Assembly: GCA_020849425.1 (NCBI GenBank)
Contig: JADLGH010000057.1
Span: forward strand, 1 to 52,882
Direction: 5' to 3'
DNA: 52,882 nucleotides
From: Candidatus Dadabacteria bacterium
GTDB lineage: Bacteria > Desulfobacterota_D > UBA1144 > Nemesobacterales > UBA2774
Positions 11,172-20,431 of this stretch are shown here, one piece after another. A model generated the notes under the pieces. The model worked only from the letters and a program-made list of their open reading frames with translations. It did no database searches and had not been told where the DNA came from. A program made the translations under genes and the position numbers. Numbering within the stretch: position 1 is the first letter of the stretch; the number at the start of each line of letters is the position of its first letter.

Positions 11172-11735
11172 ATGAAAAAATACGCGTTCCTTTTATTTCT
11201 TTCCATGTTACTGTCGGTGTCCGCGTCCTATTCGAAGGACTCGGATCTCGGCGGCGTCTGGTACCACGACGGCAGGGAAACCCGCATAAGCGTCAGGGAT
11301 AAGAACGACGTCGTCTTCGTCAACGAGAACGGCGACAGGGCGACGGGATACTTTACGGACCCCTGGCACGTCAAGGTCCCCAAGTGGAACGTCACGGGTG
11401 CGATAAAAGAGGGCGGGAATTCCATCTCGTGGTCGAATAACACCGTATGGACCCGGCAGCCCGGCGGCGAAAAGACGCACATTAGCGGCAGGTGGTACCA
11501 CGATAACAAGCCGACGTGGATCGAGGTCCACGGCGACGGGTGGAAGTTCACTATCACGAACGAGCAGGGCCGGAAAAGCAGCGGCGAGGCCAAAAGCGCC
11601 CGCGAGCTCTACATACCCTCCCTCGGGATCACAGGTCACGTGAGCGGCGACGGCAATAAAATTAAATGGAGTAACGGCACCGTATGGACGCGCTCGCCCT
11701 CTGGGTCGGGTCCGCTGTCGGCGCCGCTCGAATAA
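11172..11735 (+). CDS. Secreted protein with two tandem ~70-aa WYHD...NTVWTR repeats
   Basis: MKKYAFLLFLSMLLSVSASYS signal peptide; GGVWYHDG...WSNNTVWTRQPGG followed by SGRWYHDN...WSNGTVWTRSPSG. The track ORF 10512..11735 is an out-of-frame extension through rsmA. Confidence 0.7.
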   Translation: MKKYAFLLFLSMLLSVSASYSKDSDLGGVWYHDGRETRISVRDKNDVVFVNENGDRATGYFTDPWHVKVPKWNVTGAIKEGGNSISWSNNTVWTRQPGGEKTHISGRWYHDNKPTWIEVHGDGWKFTITNEQGRKSSGEAKSARELYIPSLGITGHVSGDGNKIKWSNGTVWTRSPSGSGPLSAPLE

Positions 11736-11770
11736 TCCGGGCGGTCGCCTCCTGGATCGGGCGGGATATT

Positions 11771-12280
11771 CTATTCGGCGGGCGGGGTGTCCGACGCGAC
11801 GACCATCAGCACCGTCCCGGTTTCTATGGCGTCCCCTTCCTTGGCCATTACGTTCCTCACCTTCCCGGCTATGGGCGACTTGAGCTCGCTCTCCATCTTC
11901 ATGGCCTCGATGACAACGACGCCCTCGTCCCTCTTAACCTCGTCCCCCTCGCTCTTCAGCACCTTCACCACCCTGCTCGGCATCGGCGCCTTTATCTCCT
12001 GCACGCCCGATGCCGCGAGCGAAGACTTCCGCTGCTCCCTTTCGGAAATGGACTCGAGGTCGTAAAGGTCACCGTCGAGGAACACCTGTATCTTCTTTCC
12101 CTTCTTGAATACACCGAGCGTAACGGACCGCCCGTCGAGTATGATAGAATAAAGGTTGTCCTCGATTTTTTTGTAATCGACGGGAATCTTCTCCCCGTCG
12201 ATCTCTACCTCTATCTGGCCGTCGCTCTCTTCGAGCGTTATTTTGAATATCCGGTCGTTAAGCTTAAAGGTGTATGTCAT
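11771..12280 (-). CDS. Biotin carboxyl carrier protein (detached C-terminal part of acyl-CoA carboxylase alpha subunit)
   Basis: VVIEAMKMESELKSPIAGKV biotinylation site; ATG at 12280 overlaps the accC stop (ATGA). Confidence 0.93.
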   Translation of the reverse strand: MTYTFKLNDRIFKITLEESDGQIEVEIDGEKIPVDYKKIEDNLYSIILDGRSVTLGVFKKGKKIQVFLDGDLYDLESISEREQRKSSLAASGVQEIKAPMPSRVVKVLKSEGDEVKRDEGVVVIEAMKMESELKSPIAGKVRNVMAKEGDAIETGTVLMVVASDTPPAE

Positions 12281-13773
12281 GCGAGCGGGCTCCTCATAAT
12301 ACCGGATCTCCTTGCGAAGAGCTTCCAGCTCGACGCGGCTGCCGTCTGCGACTGCGGGCCGCTCGCGGTGGAATTTTCCATGGCTATCGCCGCGGCTATA
12401 AGCGCGGGCCTGAGGTCGCGCTCCCCGGGGCTTATGAGCTCGGGATGCCTTTCGATGTAGCCGGTGTCTATCTTGCACTGCCTGAATTCCTCGTCGGCCA
12501 TGACGCGCCTCAGGAACCCTATATTCGTCTTCACTCCGAGCACGATATATTCCCTGAGCGCCGAAGCCATTTTATCTATCGCCGCTTCCCTCGTGTCGGC
12601 CCACACTATGAGCTTCGACAGCATGGGGTCGTAAAACGAAGTGATCTCGCATCCGTTGTATATCGCCGAATCGTCCCTGATGCCCGGGCCGGACGGCGTG
12701 CTCAGGTACTCGATGGTCCCCGGGGACGGCATGAAGTTCGTTCCGGGGTCCTCCGCGTACACCCTGCACTCGACGGCGTGCCCGTTCATCTTTATATCGC
12801 CCTGCTTGAAGGGGAGCTTCTCCCCGGCGGCGATCCTTATCATCCACTTCACGATGTCGAATCCCGTGATCATCTCCGTCACGGGGTGCTCGACCTGGAC
12901 CCTCGTATTCATTTCGAGGAAGTAAAAATTCTGCTTCTGGTCCATTATGAATTCTATGGTCCCCGCGCCCTTGTACTTTACGGCCTTGGCGATCTTTACC
13001 GCGACGTCGCCCATCTTCTTTCTGGTCTTCGCGCTGATGAAGCCCGAGGGGGCCTCCTCGATAACCTTCTGGTGACGCCTCTGTATCGAGCATTCGCGCT
13101 CGAAGAGATGAAGCACGTTGCCGTAAGAATCCGCAATGAGCTGTATCTCGATGTGCCTCGGCTGCTCGACGAACCTCTCGACGTACACCGATTCGTCGCC
13201 GAACGCCGACCTCGCCTCGCTGCGGGCCATGCGGAGCGCGCTCTCGAAGTCTTCCTTCGACCTCACGAGCCTCATTCCCTTTCCGCCGCCGCCGGCCGAC
13301 GCCTTTATCATGAGCGGGTACCCTACCTCCCCCGCCACGACGGACGCCTCTACGTCGCTCACCGCCCCTTCCGAGCCCGGCACCAGCGGCACCTTGGCGT
13401 CGTATGCGATCTTCCTCGCCGTGATCTTGTCCCCCATGAGCCTTATGGCCTCGGGCGTGGGCCCGATGAAGACTATCCCCGCCTTCTCGCACATCTCGGC
13501 GAACTCGGCGTTCTCTGACAGAAACCCGAATCCCGGGTGAACGGCCTCGGCCCCGGACTTACGCGCGGCGTCTATGACATTTTCCTTCTTGAGATAACTT
13601 TCGCCCGGCGCGGATCCGCCGATGTGATAGGCCTCGTCGGCCAGTGCAACGTGGAGAGAGCGCCTGTCGGCGTCGGAATAAACGGCCACGGTGCTCACGC
13701 CGAGCTCCCTGCAGGCCCTTATGATCCTTACCGCAATCTCTCCCCTGTTCGCAATCAGAATCTTTTTGAACAT
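12277..13773 (-). CDS. accC: Biotin carboxylase (acetyl-/propionyl-CoA carboxylase alpha-type)
   Basis: MFKKILIANRGEIAVRIIRACRELG; KASAGGGGKGMR; ECSIQRRHQKVIEEAPS; EMNTRVQVEHPVTE. Confidence 0.96.
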   Translation of the reverse strand: MFKKILIANRGEIAVRIIRACRELGVSTVAVYSDADRRSLHVALADEAYHIGGSAPGESYLKKENVIDAARKSGAEAVHPGFGFLSENAEFAEMCEKAGIVFIGPTPEAIRLMGDKITARKIAYDAKVPLVPGSEGAVSDVEASVVAGEVGYPLMIKASAGGGGKGMRLVRSKEDFESALRMARSEARSAFGDESVYVERFVEQPRHIEIQLIADSYGNVLHLFERECSIQRRHQKVIEEAPSGFISAKTRKKMGDVAVKIAKAVKYKGAGTIEFIMDQKQNFYFLEMNTRVQVEHPVTEMITGFDIVKWMIRIAAGEKLPFKQGDIKMNGHAVECRVYAEDPGTNFMPSPGTIEYLSTPSGPGIRDDSAIYNGCEITSFYDPMLSKLIVWADTREAAIDKMASALREYIVLGVKTNIGFLRRVMADEEFRQCKIDTGYIERHPELISPGERDLRPALIAAAIAMENSTASGPQSQTAAASSWKLFARRSGIMRSPLA

Positions 13774-13789
13774 GAAGCGTCCTTTAATT

Positions 13790-15334
13790 TTATAGTGGTA
13801 TGTTCCCGTGTTTCTTCGGGGGATTCGTCTGTCTTTTGCCGTCGAGCATCTCGAACGCCGAGATAATGCGCGGCCTCGTGTCCTCGGGCCTTATTACCTC
13901 GTCTACAAACCCGAGGTCCGCCGCCCTGTAGGGGTTCGCGAACCTCTTCTTGTAATCATCGATGAGCCTGGCCCTTTCGGCCTCCTGGTCCTCGGCCTGG
14001 AGTATCTGGGCGCGGGATATGATGTTCACCGCACCGTCCGAGCCCATGACGGCGATCTCCGCCGTCGGGTACGCCATCACTATATCGCCCCTCACGTGCT
14101 TGGACGACATGACGTCGTACGCGCCGCCGTAGGCCTTTCTCGTTATGACGGTCACCCTCGGGACGGTCGCCTCGCTGTACGCGTACAGGAGCTTCGCCCC
14201 GTGCTTTATGATTCCGCCCCACTCCTGCGAGGTCCCGGGGAGGAATCCGGGGACGTCCTCGAACGTCAGTATCGGTATGTTAAAGCAGTCGCAGAACCTG
14301 ACGAACCTTCCGGCCTTCAGGGATGCGTCTATGTCGAGGCATCCCGCGAGGACGTTCGGCTGGTTGCCGACTATCCCGATGACGCGCCCCGCGAGCCTCG
14401 CGAACCCGACTACTATATTCTGTGCGTAAAGCTCCTGCACCTCGAAGAAATACCCGTTATCGACGACGGCGGATATGACGTCCTTCACGTCATACGGCTT
14501 ATTCGGGTTTTCGGGGACTATCGCCCGGAGTGCCGTCGCCTTTCTGTCCGCCGGGTCGTCGGTGGCGCCCCTCGGCGGGTCTTCCATGTTGTTCGAGGGA
14601 AGGAAGCTCAAAAGCTCCTTTATCAGTGCGATGCATTCCTTGTCGTCTTCGGTCGCGAAGTGCGCGACGCCGCTTTTCGAGTTGTGAAGGTCGGCCCCGC
14701 CGAGCTCCTCGGCGTTAACCTCCTCGTGCGTTACGGCCTTTATGACGTCCGGCCCCGTGATGAACATGTAGCTGGTGTTTCTCACCATTATCGTAAAGTC
14801 CGTTATGGCGGGGGAATAAACCGCTCCGCCCGCGCACGGGCCCATGATAGCCGATATCTGCGGCACTACGCCCGACGCGAGCACGTTCCTGCAGAATATC
14901 TCCCCGTAGCCCCCGAGGCTTTCGACGCCTTCCTGTATCCTCGCGCCGCCCGAATCGTTAAGCCCGATTATCGGCGCGCCTACCTGCATCGCGAGGTCCA
15001 TGACCTTGCATATCTTCTTCCCGTGCACCATTCCGAGCGAGCCGCCGAATACCGTGAAGTCCTGTGCGTATACGAACACCTGCCTTCCCTCGACCTTCCC
15101 ATACCCCGTGACGACGCCGTCGCCGAGGAACTTCTTATTGTCCATGCCGAAGTCCGTGCACCTGTGCACGACGAACTTGTCGAGCTCGACGAACGTGTTC
15201 TTGTCGAGAAGGATATCTATCCTCTCCCTCGCCGTAAGCTTGCCGCTCTCGTGCTGTTTTTTTATTCTGGCCTCGCCTCCTCCTGCCTCGGCTTCTTTCT
15301 CTTTCTCTTCCAGAATTGCAATCTTTTCCTTCAT
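13790..15334 (-). CDS. Acyl-CoA carboxylase carboxyltransferase (propionyl-CoA carboxylase beta type)
   Basis: [96 protein letters not shown]. Confidence 0.96.
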   Translation of the reverse strand: MKEKIAILEEKEKEAEAGGGEARIKKQHESGKLTARERIDILLDKNTFVELDKFVVHRCTDFGMDNKKFLGDGVVTGYGKVEGRQVFVYAQDFTVFGGSLGMVHGKKICKVMDLAMQVGAPIIGLNDSGGARIQEGVESLGGYGEIFCRNVLASGVVPQISAIMGPCAGGAVYSPAITDFTIMVRNTSYMFITGPDVIKAVTHEEVNAEELGGADLHNSKSGVAHFATEDDKECIALIKELLSFLPSNNMEDPPRGATDDPADRKATALRAIVPENPNKPYDVKDVISAVVDNGYFFEVQELYAQNIVVGFARLAGRVIGIVGNQPNVLAGCLDIDASLKAGRFVRFCDCFNIPILTFEDVPGFLPGTSQEWGGIIKHGAKLLYAYSEATVPRVTVITRKAYGGAYDVMSSKHVRGDIVMAYPTAEIAVMGSDGAVNIISRAQILQAEDQEAERARLIDDYKKRFANPYRAADLGFVDEVIRPEDTRPRIISAFEMLDGKRQTNPPKKHGNIPL

Positions 15335-15548
15335 TATCGGCTCCTTCGGAGGTTCTTGGGAATCCAAAAAAATACTATGTAAATACCTATTATGCAAATT
15401 GGGCGAGGGTGGGCGAAAGGGTGTCTCGGACGGCGATTACCCTCCGCATGAATGTACCTGCATGCACCCCGGCGAAGGGCGGAGAACCGCCGCAATATCG
15501 TGTGGAACGGCTCTGGCGTTTTGGCGTCCGGGCCCGAACGGCGCTCTC

Positions 15549-16151
15549 TTATCCTTCCCGGATTATCTCCTCCCAGAGCTTTTTCACCTCTGCCTCAGTC
15601 TCCTCTTCCGTGCCGGAATTATCTATAATGTAATCCGCGTGAAGGGCCTTCTCCCCGGCCGGCATCTGCGAGCCTATCCTCGCGAGCGCCTCCTCCCGCG
15701 TATGCGCGCTGCGGTTCATGAGCCTCTCTATCTGCGACTCCTCGTCCGCCGTCACGACAATAAGCCCGTCGAGAAATTCCCTGAGCCCCCCGCTCTCGAC
15801 GATAAGCGCAGCCTCTATTACGACGACGGGAGCGTTCTCCTCCCTGTACCCGGAGAGCCTCTCCCTGACGGCCTCCTTTATCCTCGGGTGGGTTATGTCC
15901 ATAAGCAGCTTTCTCTTGCCCTCGTCCGCAAATACGATCTCGCCGAGCCGCCGCCTGTCCACCGTACCGTCCGCGCCCAGTACCCCCGGCCCGAATTTTC
16001 TCACTATATCCGCCCACGCCGGCTTTTCGGGCTCGACGACCTCGCGCGCTATCAGGTCTGCGTCGATTATACGGGCCCCCGACCTCTCCAGCATCCGCGC
16101 CACTGTGCTTTTGCCCGATGCTATGTTTCCCGTAAGTCCCAAAACCTTCAT
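15549..16151 (-). CDS. coaE: Dephospho-CoA kinase
   Basis: MKVLGLTGNIASGKSTVARMLERSGARIIDADLIAREVVEP; HPRIKEAVRERL. Confidence 0.94.
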   Translation of the reverse strand: MKVLGLTGNIASGKSTVARMLERSGARIIDADLIAREVVEPEKPAWADIVRKFGPGVLGADGTVDRRRLGEIVFADEGKRKLLMDITHPRIKEAVRERLSGYREENAPVVVIEAALIVESGGLREFLDGLIVVTADEESQIERLMNRSAHTREEALARIGSQMPAGEKALHADYIIDNSGTEEETEAEVKKLWEEIIREG

Positions 16152-16226
16152 TGCCGGTATTTTAATTCCCCCGCGTGCTTCTTTCAAACGCACACGGGGC
16201 CTTTTCACGGGCCGTCCGCCGGGGTC

Positions 16227-16253
16227 TTGATAAAATTACCCATAAGGTATAAT
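16227..16253 (+). promoter_or_regulatory. Possible sigma70-like promoter for hbd
   Basis: TTGATA (16227-16232), 15-bp spacer, perfect TATAAT (16248-16253). Confidence 0.4.
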
Positions 16254-16294
16254 TAACCCAGACTTCGCAGTTGCGAATAAAACAGGAGGGCGGT

Positions 16295-17158
16295 ATGTCG
16301 AAAAAAGTCGAAGACATAAAAAGGGTAGGCGTCGTCGGAGCGGGCACCATGGGTTCCGGTATAGCTCAGGTAGTGGCGTCCAGCGGAAGGGAAGTGGTGC
16401 TCGTTGACGTATCCGACGCGGCGCTCGAAAGGGGCCTCAAGGGCATAGGGAGCAGCCTCGGAAGGCTCGTAAAGAAAGAGACCATAACCGAGGAAGAGAG
16501 CGGCGCAATATTTTCCCGTATATTCAAAACCACCGAATTTGCGGATTTAAAGGACGTAGACCTCGTTGTGGAGGCCGTTTTCGAGGACATGGGCGTAAAA
16601 AAGGACATATACAAGAAGCTCGACGAGGCCGTCGCGCCCGACGTCGTCCTCGCCACCAACACCTCGTCCCTCCCTATAGTCGAGATCGCGGTCGGCACCA
16701 AGAGAGCCGACAAGGTCGTCGGCATGCACTTCTTCAACCCGGCCCCGGTCATGAAGCTCGTCGAAATCATAAAGGCGCTCACTACGTCCGAAGAGACGCT
16801 CCAGTTCGCCTACGACTTCGCAGTTGCTCTCGGAAAGGACCCCGTAAAGACGATCGACCACCCCGGGTTCATAGTCAACAGGATTCTCGTCCCGATGCTT
16901 AACGAGGCCGTCTTCGCCTACTCAGACGGCGTCGGCACCCCTGACGATATCGACAAGGCCATGAAGCTCGGCACCAACCAGCCCATAGGGCCGCTCGCGC
17001 TCATAGACCTCATAGGCCTCGACGTTACCATAAACATAATGGACGTATTCTACGAAGAGTTTCAGGACCCGAAATACCGCGCCGCACCGCTCCTCCGCCA
17101 GATGGTAAGGGCAGGCTGGCTCGGCAGGAAAACCGGAAAGGGATTCTATCAATATTAA
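16295..17158 (+). CDS. hbd: 3-hydroxybutyryl-CoA dehydrogenase
   Basis: RVGVVGAGTMGSGIAQVVASSGREVVLVDVS; HFFNPAPVMKLVEII; DHPGFIVNRILVPMLNEA; RBS aggaggg upstream. Confidence 0.94.
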   Translation: MSKKVEDIKRVGVVGAGTMGSGIAQVVASSGREVVLVDVSDAALERGLKGIGSSLGRLVKKETITEEESGAIFSRIFKTTEFADLKDVDLVVEAVFEDMGVKKDIYKKLDEAVAPDVVLATNTSSLPIVEIAVGTKRADKVVGMHFFNPAPVMKLVEIIKALTTSEETLQFAYDFAVALGKDPVKTIDHPGFIVNRILVPMLNEAVFAYSDGVGTPDDIDKAMKLGTNQPIGPLALIDLIGLDVTINIMDVFYEEFQDPKYRAAPLLRQMVRAGWLGRKTGKGFYQY

Positions 17159-17172
17159 TAGCTTGGTTTGCG

Positions 17173-17194
17173 GGACAGGCTTAACGGCCTGTCC
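17173..17194 (+). other. Perfect 8-bp hairpin immediately downstream of hbd (terminator-like, no clear T-tract)
   Basis: GGACAGGC-TTAACG-GCCTGTCC. Confidence 0.5.
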
Positions 17195-17219
17195 TTAACG
17201 CTATGGAGACTCGGAATCC

Positions 17220-17289
17220 GCCGTTTCGAGCGCAGCGAGAAATCACCACATTTCTGTCATCCTGAACTTGATTCAGGATCTCGTTTTTA
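17220..17289 (+). repeat. Truncated copy of the 120-bp family joined to the CATCCTGAACTTGATTCAGGATCTCG hairpin repeat
   Basis: CCGTTTCGAGCGCAGCGAGAAATCACCACATTTCTGTCATCCTGAACTTGATTCAGGATCTCGTTTTT; the second part recurs at 24871-24916 in the same orientation. Confidence 0.8.
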
Positions 17290-17319
17290 GATTCTCTAAA
17301 AACATTAACAGAAAACGGA

Positions 17320-17560
17320 TTCTACTTTTCTTTGACCAAAAGTAGCAAAAGTCACGGGCCGGGGACACGTAGTGTCGTTTTCGACGTAGCACCGAAGTTG
17401 CTGAAACCATTTGAAGCGCGGCTGGTGGCAATAGCAGGGCGATGCCACTTCGAATTCCAGTGGGCGTGGCCCACCTAAAAATCATCGTTCCTTCGCTAAA
17501 TCTTCCACCCACCCCATCCCCTGATAAGATTTTTAACGCTCATCCACTCGATTATCTCGA
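17320..17560 (+). repeat. Shared module cluster (hairpin X, block Y, block Z) also found inverted at 25057-25365
   Basis: X: CTACTTTT...AAAAGTAGCAAAA.TCACGGGCCGGG; Y: GGGCCGGGGACACGTAGTGTCGTTTTCG.CGTAGC.CCGAAGTTGCT; Z: AAAAATCATCGTTCCTTCGCTAAATCTTCCACC; all present as reverse complements in the 25-kb island. Confidence 0.85.
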
Positions 17561-17744
17561 CGGGGCAAGACTGGTAATTAAACAGTATAGACAACCGGCC
17601 AATGCTATAAATTATCAACCCAACTACGTCGATTTCCAGCGGACGTTGTCCGCCCAATTTTGACGTCCCGGAAAGGTATCGCTTCGCTGCAATAGCAGCT
17701 CGCAATATGAAAGGTATTACTACGGAGAGTCAAGCCGGTCCATC

Positions 17745-17765
17745 ATTTCTCGCTACGCGAGAAAT
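17745..17765. other. Perfect 9-bp hairpin
   Basis: ATTTCTCGC-TAC-GCGAGAAAT. Confidence 0.6.
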
Positions 17766-17777
17766 CTCCTTAATTCT

Positions 17778-17897
17778 TGTCATTCCTGCAACGAATGCGG
17801 GCAAGTGAGTATTCGGACGCCCCCGGCCGACTGCAATTAAGTACCTCCGGTACAGCTCGAAAGCGGCTCAAATCAAAATAGCAGGAATCCATTCAGT
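17778..17897 (+). repeat. Full-length 120-bp interspersed repeat copy (R2-A)
   Basis: TGTCATTCCTGCAACGAATGC...GTATTCGGACGCC...GTACAGCTCGAAAG...AAAATAGCAGGAATCCATTCAGT; aligns without gaps to 39408-39527; ATTCCTGC/GCAGGAAT near-terminal inverted repeats. Confidence 0.85.
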
Positions 17898-17998
17898 TTA
17901 TCCCTCTATTGTCCAAACCTATTAGAATCAGAGAACAATGCCGAGCGAAGTAAGAAATTTATTTTTTAGGTTTTTACCACGGATTGGACTGTTTCGGA

Positions 17999-19396
17999 TT
18001 ACCCCTTTTCGGAAATATATGCGACGGCCCTTCCGAGTCTCTTCAAGACCTCTTCCTTCCCCAGTATCTCCATCACCTCGAAGATGCCCGGGCTCACGGT
18101 CCCGCCGGTAAGCGCAACCCTGACTGGCTGCGCGACGGCCCCCATCTTCATTCCCCTCTCCTCCATTATCTTCTCGAAGGCGGCGTGAAGCCCGTCGCCC
18201 GTGAACTCGCCCGCCGCCAGCCTTTCCGTAAGGTCCCTGAGCGCCTCGCCCGTTTCCGGGGTAAGGAACTTCGCCGCGGCCTTCTCGTCGAAAGTAATCT
18301 CGTCCGCGTAGAAGTATCCGATCGAATTCACTATATCCAGGAGCGTCTTCGCCCTCTGCCCGAGCTCCTTTACTATCATCTCCAGCTTCCGGCCGGGCTC
18401 GGCGTTTATTCCCCTTTCTTTCAGCATCGGCAGTACGAGCGCCGCTATCTCCCCTGCGGGCCTGTTCCTTATATACCACCCGTTAAGCCAGTCTAGCTTC
18501 TCCATGTTAAAGACGGCTGCCGACTTCCCGACGTTATCCAGCGTGAATTTCCCGACGAGCTCCTCCCTCGTGAAAATCTCCTGGTCCCCGAACGACCACC
18601 CGAGCCTCGTGAGGTAATTTACGAGCGCGTCGGGAAGGTATCCCTGGTCCCTGTACGCGATGACAGACGTATCCCCATGCCTCTTGCTGAGCCTCTTTCC
18701 GTCGGGGCCTAGTATCATCGAGACGTGCGCCATCTCCGGCATGTCGAGCGAGAGCGCTTTATATATCAGCGCCTGCCTCGGCGTGTTGGTGAGGTGGTCG
18801 TCCCCCCTTATCACGTGCGTGATGTTCATTTCCGAATCGTCGGCGACGACGGCGAAGTTATAGGTCGGAAACCCGTCCGTCTTCAATATGACGAAGTCGT
18901 CTATGTCGGCCGCGTCGAAGCGGACGACGCCCCTCAGCAAATCCGTGACCTCTATCGCCCCCTCGTCCGGCGTCCTGAGCCTGACGGCATAGGGTTTTCC
19001 CGGCGCAGCGTTCACTTCCGCCCATTCGCGCCTGTACCTGAACACCTCGCCCCTTTCCTGCGCTTCCTTTCGCCTGGCTTCTAGCTCCTCTGAGCTCACG
19101 TAACACCTGTACGCGTCGCCCGATTCTATGAGCTTCCCGGCGAGCGACTTGTACACGTCCAGCCTGTCCGACTGCCTGAACGGCCCCTCGTCCCAATCCA
19201 GCCCGAGCCACGTCATCCCCGCGATTATCTCGTCTATGGATTCCTCGGTCGAGCGCTCGCGGTCCGTGTCCTCTATCCTGAGGACGAACGCCCCCCCGTA
19301 GTGCCTCGCGAAGAGCCAGTTGAATATGGCGGTCCTTGCGCCGCCTATGTGTAGCGAGCCGGTCGGGCTCGGTGCGAAACGGGTTCTGACTGTCAT
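17999..19396 (-). CDS. gltX: Glutamyl-tRNA synthetase
   Basis: RTRFAPSPTGSLHIGGARTAIFNWLFARH; GPDGKRLSKRHGDTS. Confidence 0.96.
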   Translation of the reverse strand: MTVRTRFAPSPTGSLHIGGARTAIFNWLFARHYGGAFVLRIEDTDRERSTEESIDEIIAGMTWLGLDWDEGPFRQSDRLDVYKSLAGKLIESGDAYRCYVSSEELEARRKEAQERGEVFRYRREWAEVNAAPGKPYAVRLRTPDEGAIEVTDLLRGVVRFDAADIDDFVILKTDGFPTYNFAVVADDSEMNITHVIRGDDHLTNTPRQALIYKALSLDMPEMAHVSMILGPDGKRLSKRHGDTSVIAYRDQGYLPDALVNYLTRLGWSFGDQEIFTREELVGKFTLDNVGKSAAVFNMEKLDWLNGWYIRNRPAGEIAALVLPMLKERGINAEPGRKLEMIVKELGQRAKTLLDIVNSIGYFYADEITFDEKAAAKFLTPETGEALRDLTERLAAGEFTGDGLHAAFEKIMEERGMKMGAVAQPVRVALTGGTVSPGIFEVMEILGKEEVLKRLGRAVAYISEKG

Positions 19397-19460
19397 GGGG
19401 GTTTAATGTTAATTTAGAGTCCGGGGTCCGTCAAATACGGCCCCTCCGGCCGGGGAGGCT

Positions 19461-19766
19461 TCATTCCTGCGGTTCTTCTCCCCTTAAAAGCGCGTCGAGG
19501 GCGCCGCTTTTTTCGAGCTTCGAAAGCTCGGCGAACCCGCCTATGAACCTCTCACCTACGAGTATCATCGGAACCGTCCTCCAGTTGTGCTTCTTTTTGA
19601 GCCCGGCTTTCCGCTCGGGGTCCGAGGTGAGGTCTATTTCGGTGAATTCGACGCCCATTTTCCCGAACAGCGCTTTTGCGGCGCGGCAATACGGGCATGT
19701 GTCGATTGTATAAACGGTTATACTGACCACTTCTATTCTGCGCCCCTTGCGCGACGGGCGCCCCAT
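19461..19766 (-). CDS. Glutaredoxin (GrxC-like, CPYC)
   Basis: ITVYTIDTCPYCRAAKALFGKMGVEFTEIDL...RTVPMILVGERFIGGF. Start uncertain (19766 ATG or 19730 GTG). Confidence 0.88.
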   Translation of the reverse strand: MGRPSRKGRRIEVVSITVYTIDTCPYCRAAKALFGKMGVEFTEIDLTSDPERKAGLKKKHNWRTVPMILVGERFIGGFAELSKLEKSGALDALLRGEEPQE

Positions 19767-19886
19767 AAGGTTTAATATGCTTGGTTTCCCGGGAGATTCA
19801 AGTAAGATTGAAATCCCCGACGGCCTCAAATCTGTATAATGTACGGATTTGGCTGTATCTTTAAGGTTCGTATGTCATTTTGTCCT

Positions 19887-20429
19887 ATGAAAAAGAACAT
19901 TGCCGCGCTCACGCTCGCGCTCCTGTTTCTGACGTCATGCTCGCTCACTAAATTCGTGGGCTACTACAGGTCGGCGGGCCAGGAAGACAGCGGGAATCTC
20001 AGCGGTCTCGTCTACACCACGGACGACACCTCGTACAAAATCGGCGAGCTCCCGCCCGGCTGGTCCCGTGTCGATATAAAAGGCGGCGACCTCGCGTTCG
20101 GCGACGCGTCCGGCGACTCGACCATCACGGTCAACTCCACCTGCGACGAAAGGAAAATGCGCTACAGCTTAAAGGCCCTCTCCGAATCCCTCATAATCGG
20201 CATCTCGGGGAAGGAAGCCGAGTCCCGCGAGCCGATAACCATAGACGGGCAGGAGGCGCTCCGGACGATATACACTGGCTCCCTCGAAAACGTCCCGGTG
20301 AAAATAGACGCACGTGTTTTTAAGAAAGGAATTTGCATATATGATTTCACTTACGCATCGTCGCCCGAAGGCTTCGGTGCGGGAGAGGCTGCATACGACA
20401 GCTTCGTCTCACAGTTCAGGGTCCTTTGA
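19887..20429 (+). CDS. Predicted lipoprotein
   Basis: MKKNIAALTLALLFLTSCSLT: signal peptide with LTSC lipobox; no family recognised. Confidence 0.65.
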   Translation: MKKNIAALTLALLFLTSCSLTKFVGYYRSAGQEDSGNLSGLVYTTDDTSYKIGELPPGWSRVDIKGGDLAFGDASGDSTITVNSTCDERKMRYSLKALSESLIIGISGKEAESREPITIDGQEALRTIYTGSLENVPVKIDARVFKKGICIYDFTYASSPEGFGAGEAAYDSFVSQFRVL

Positions 20430-20431
20430 CT

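Noticed and set aside
10512-11735. 407-aa ORF spanning rsmA and the downstream secreted protein
   Set aside because: First part is out-of-frame through rsmA; the real gene starts at 11172 with a signal peptide.
12274-13518. 414-aa ORF antisense to accC
   Set aside because: Same reason; Arg/His/Pro-rich translation with no motif.
13808-15382. 524-aa ORF on + strand antisense to the carboxyltransferase gene
   Set aside because: Shadow ORF typical of GC-rich coding DNA; the minus-strand frame has unambiguous family motifs.
15335-15548. Possible riboswitch in the ~214-nt leader of the carboxyltransferase gene
   Set aside because: Only short GC hairpins seen; no known riboswitch core recognised.
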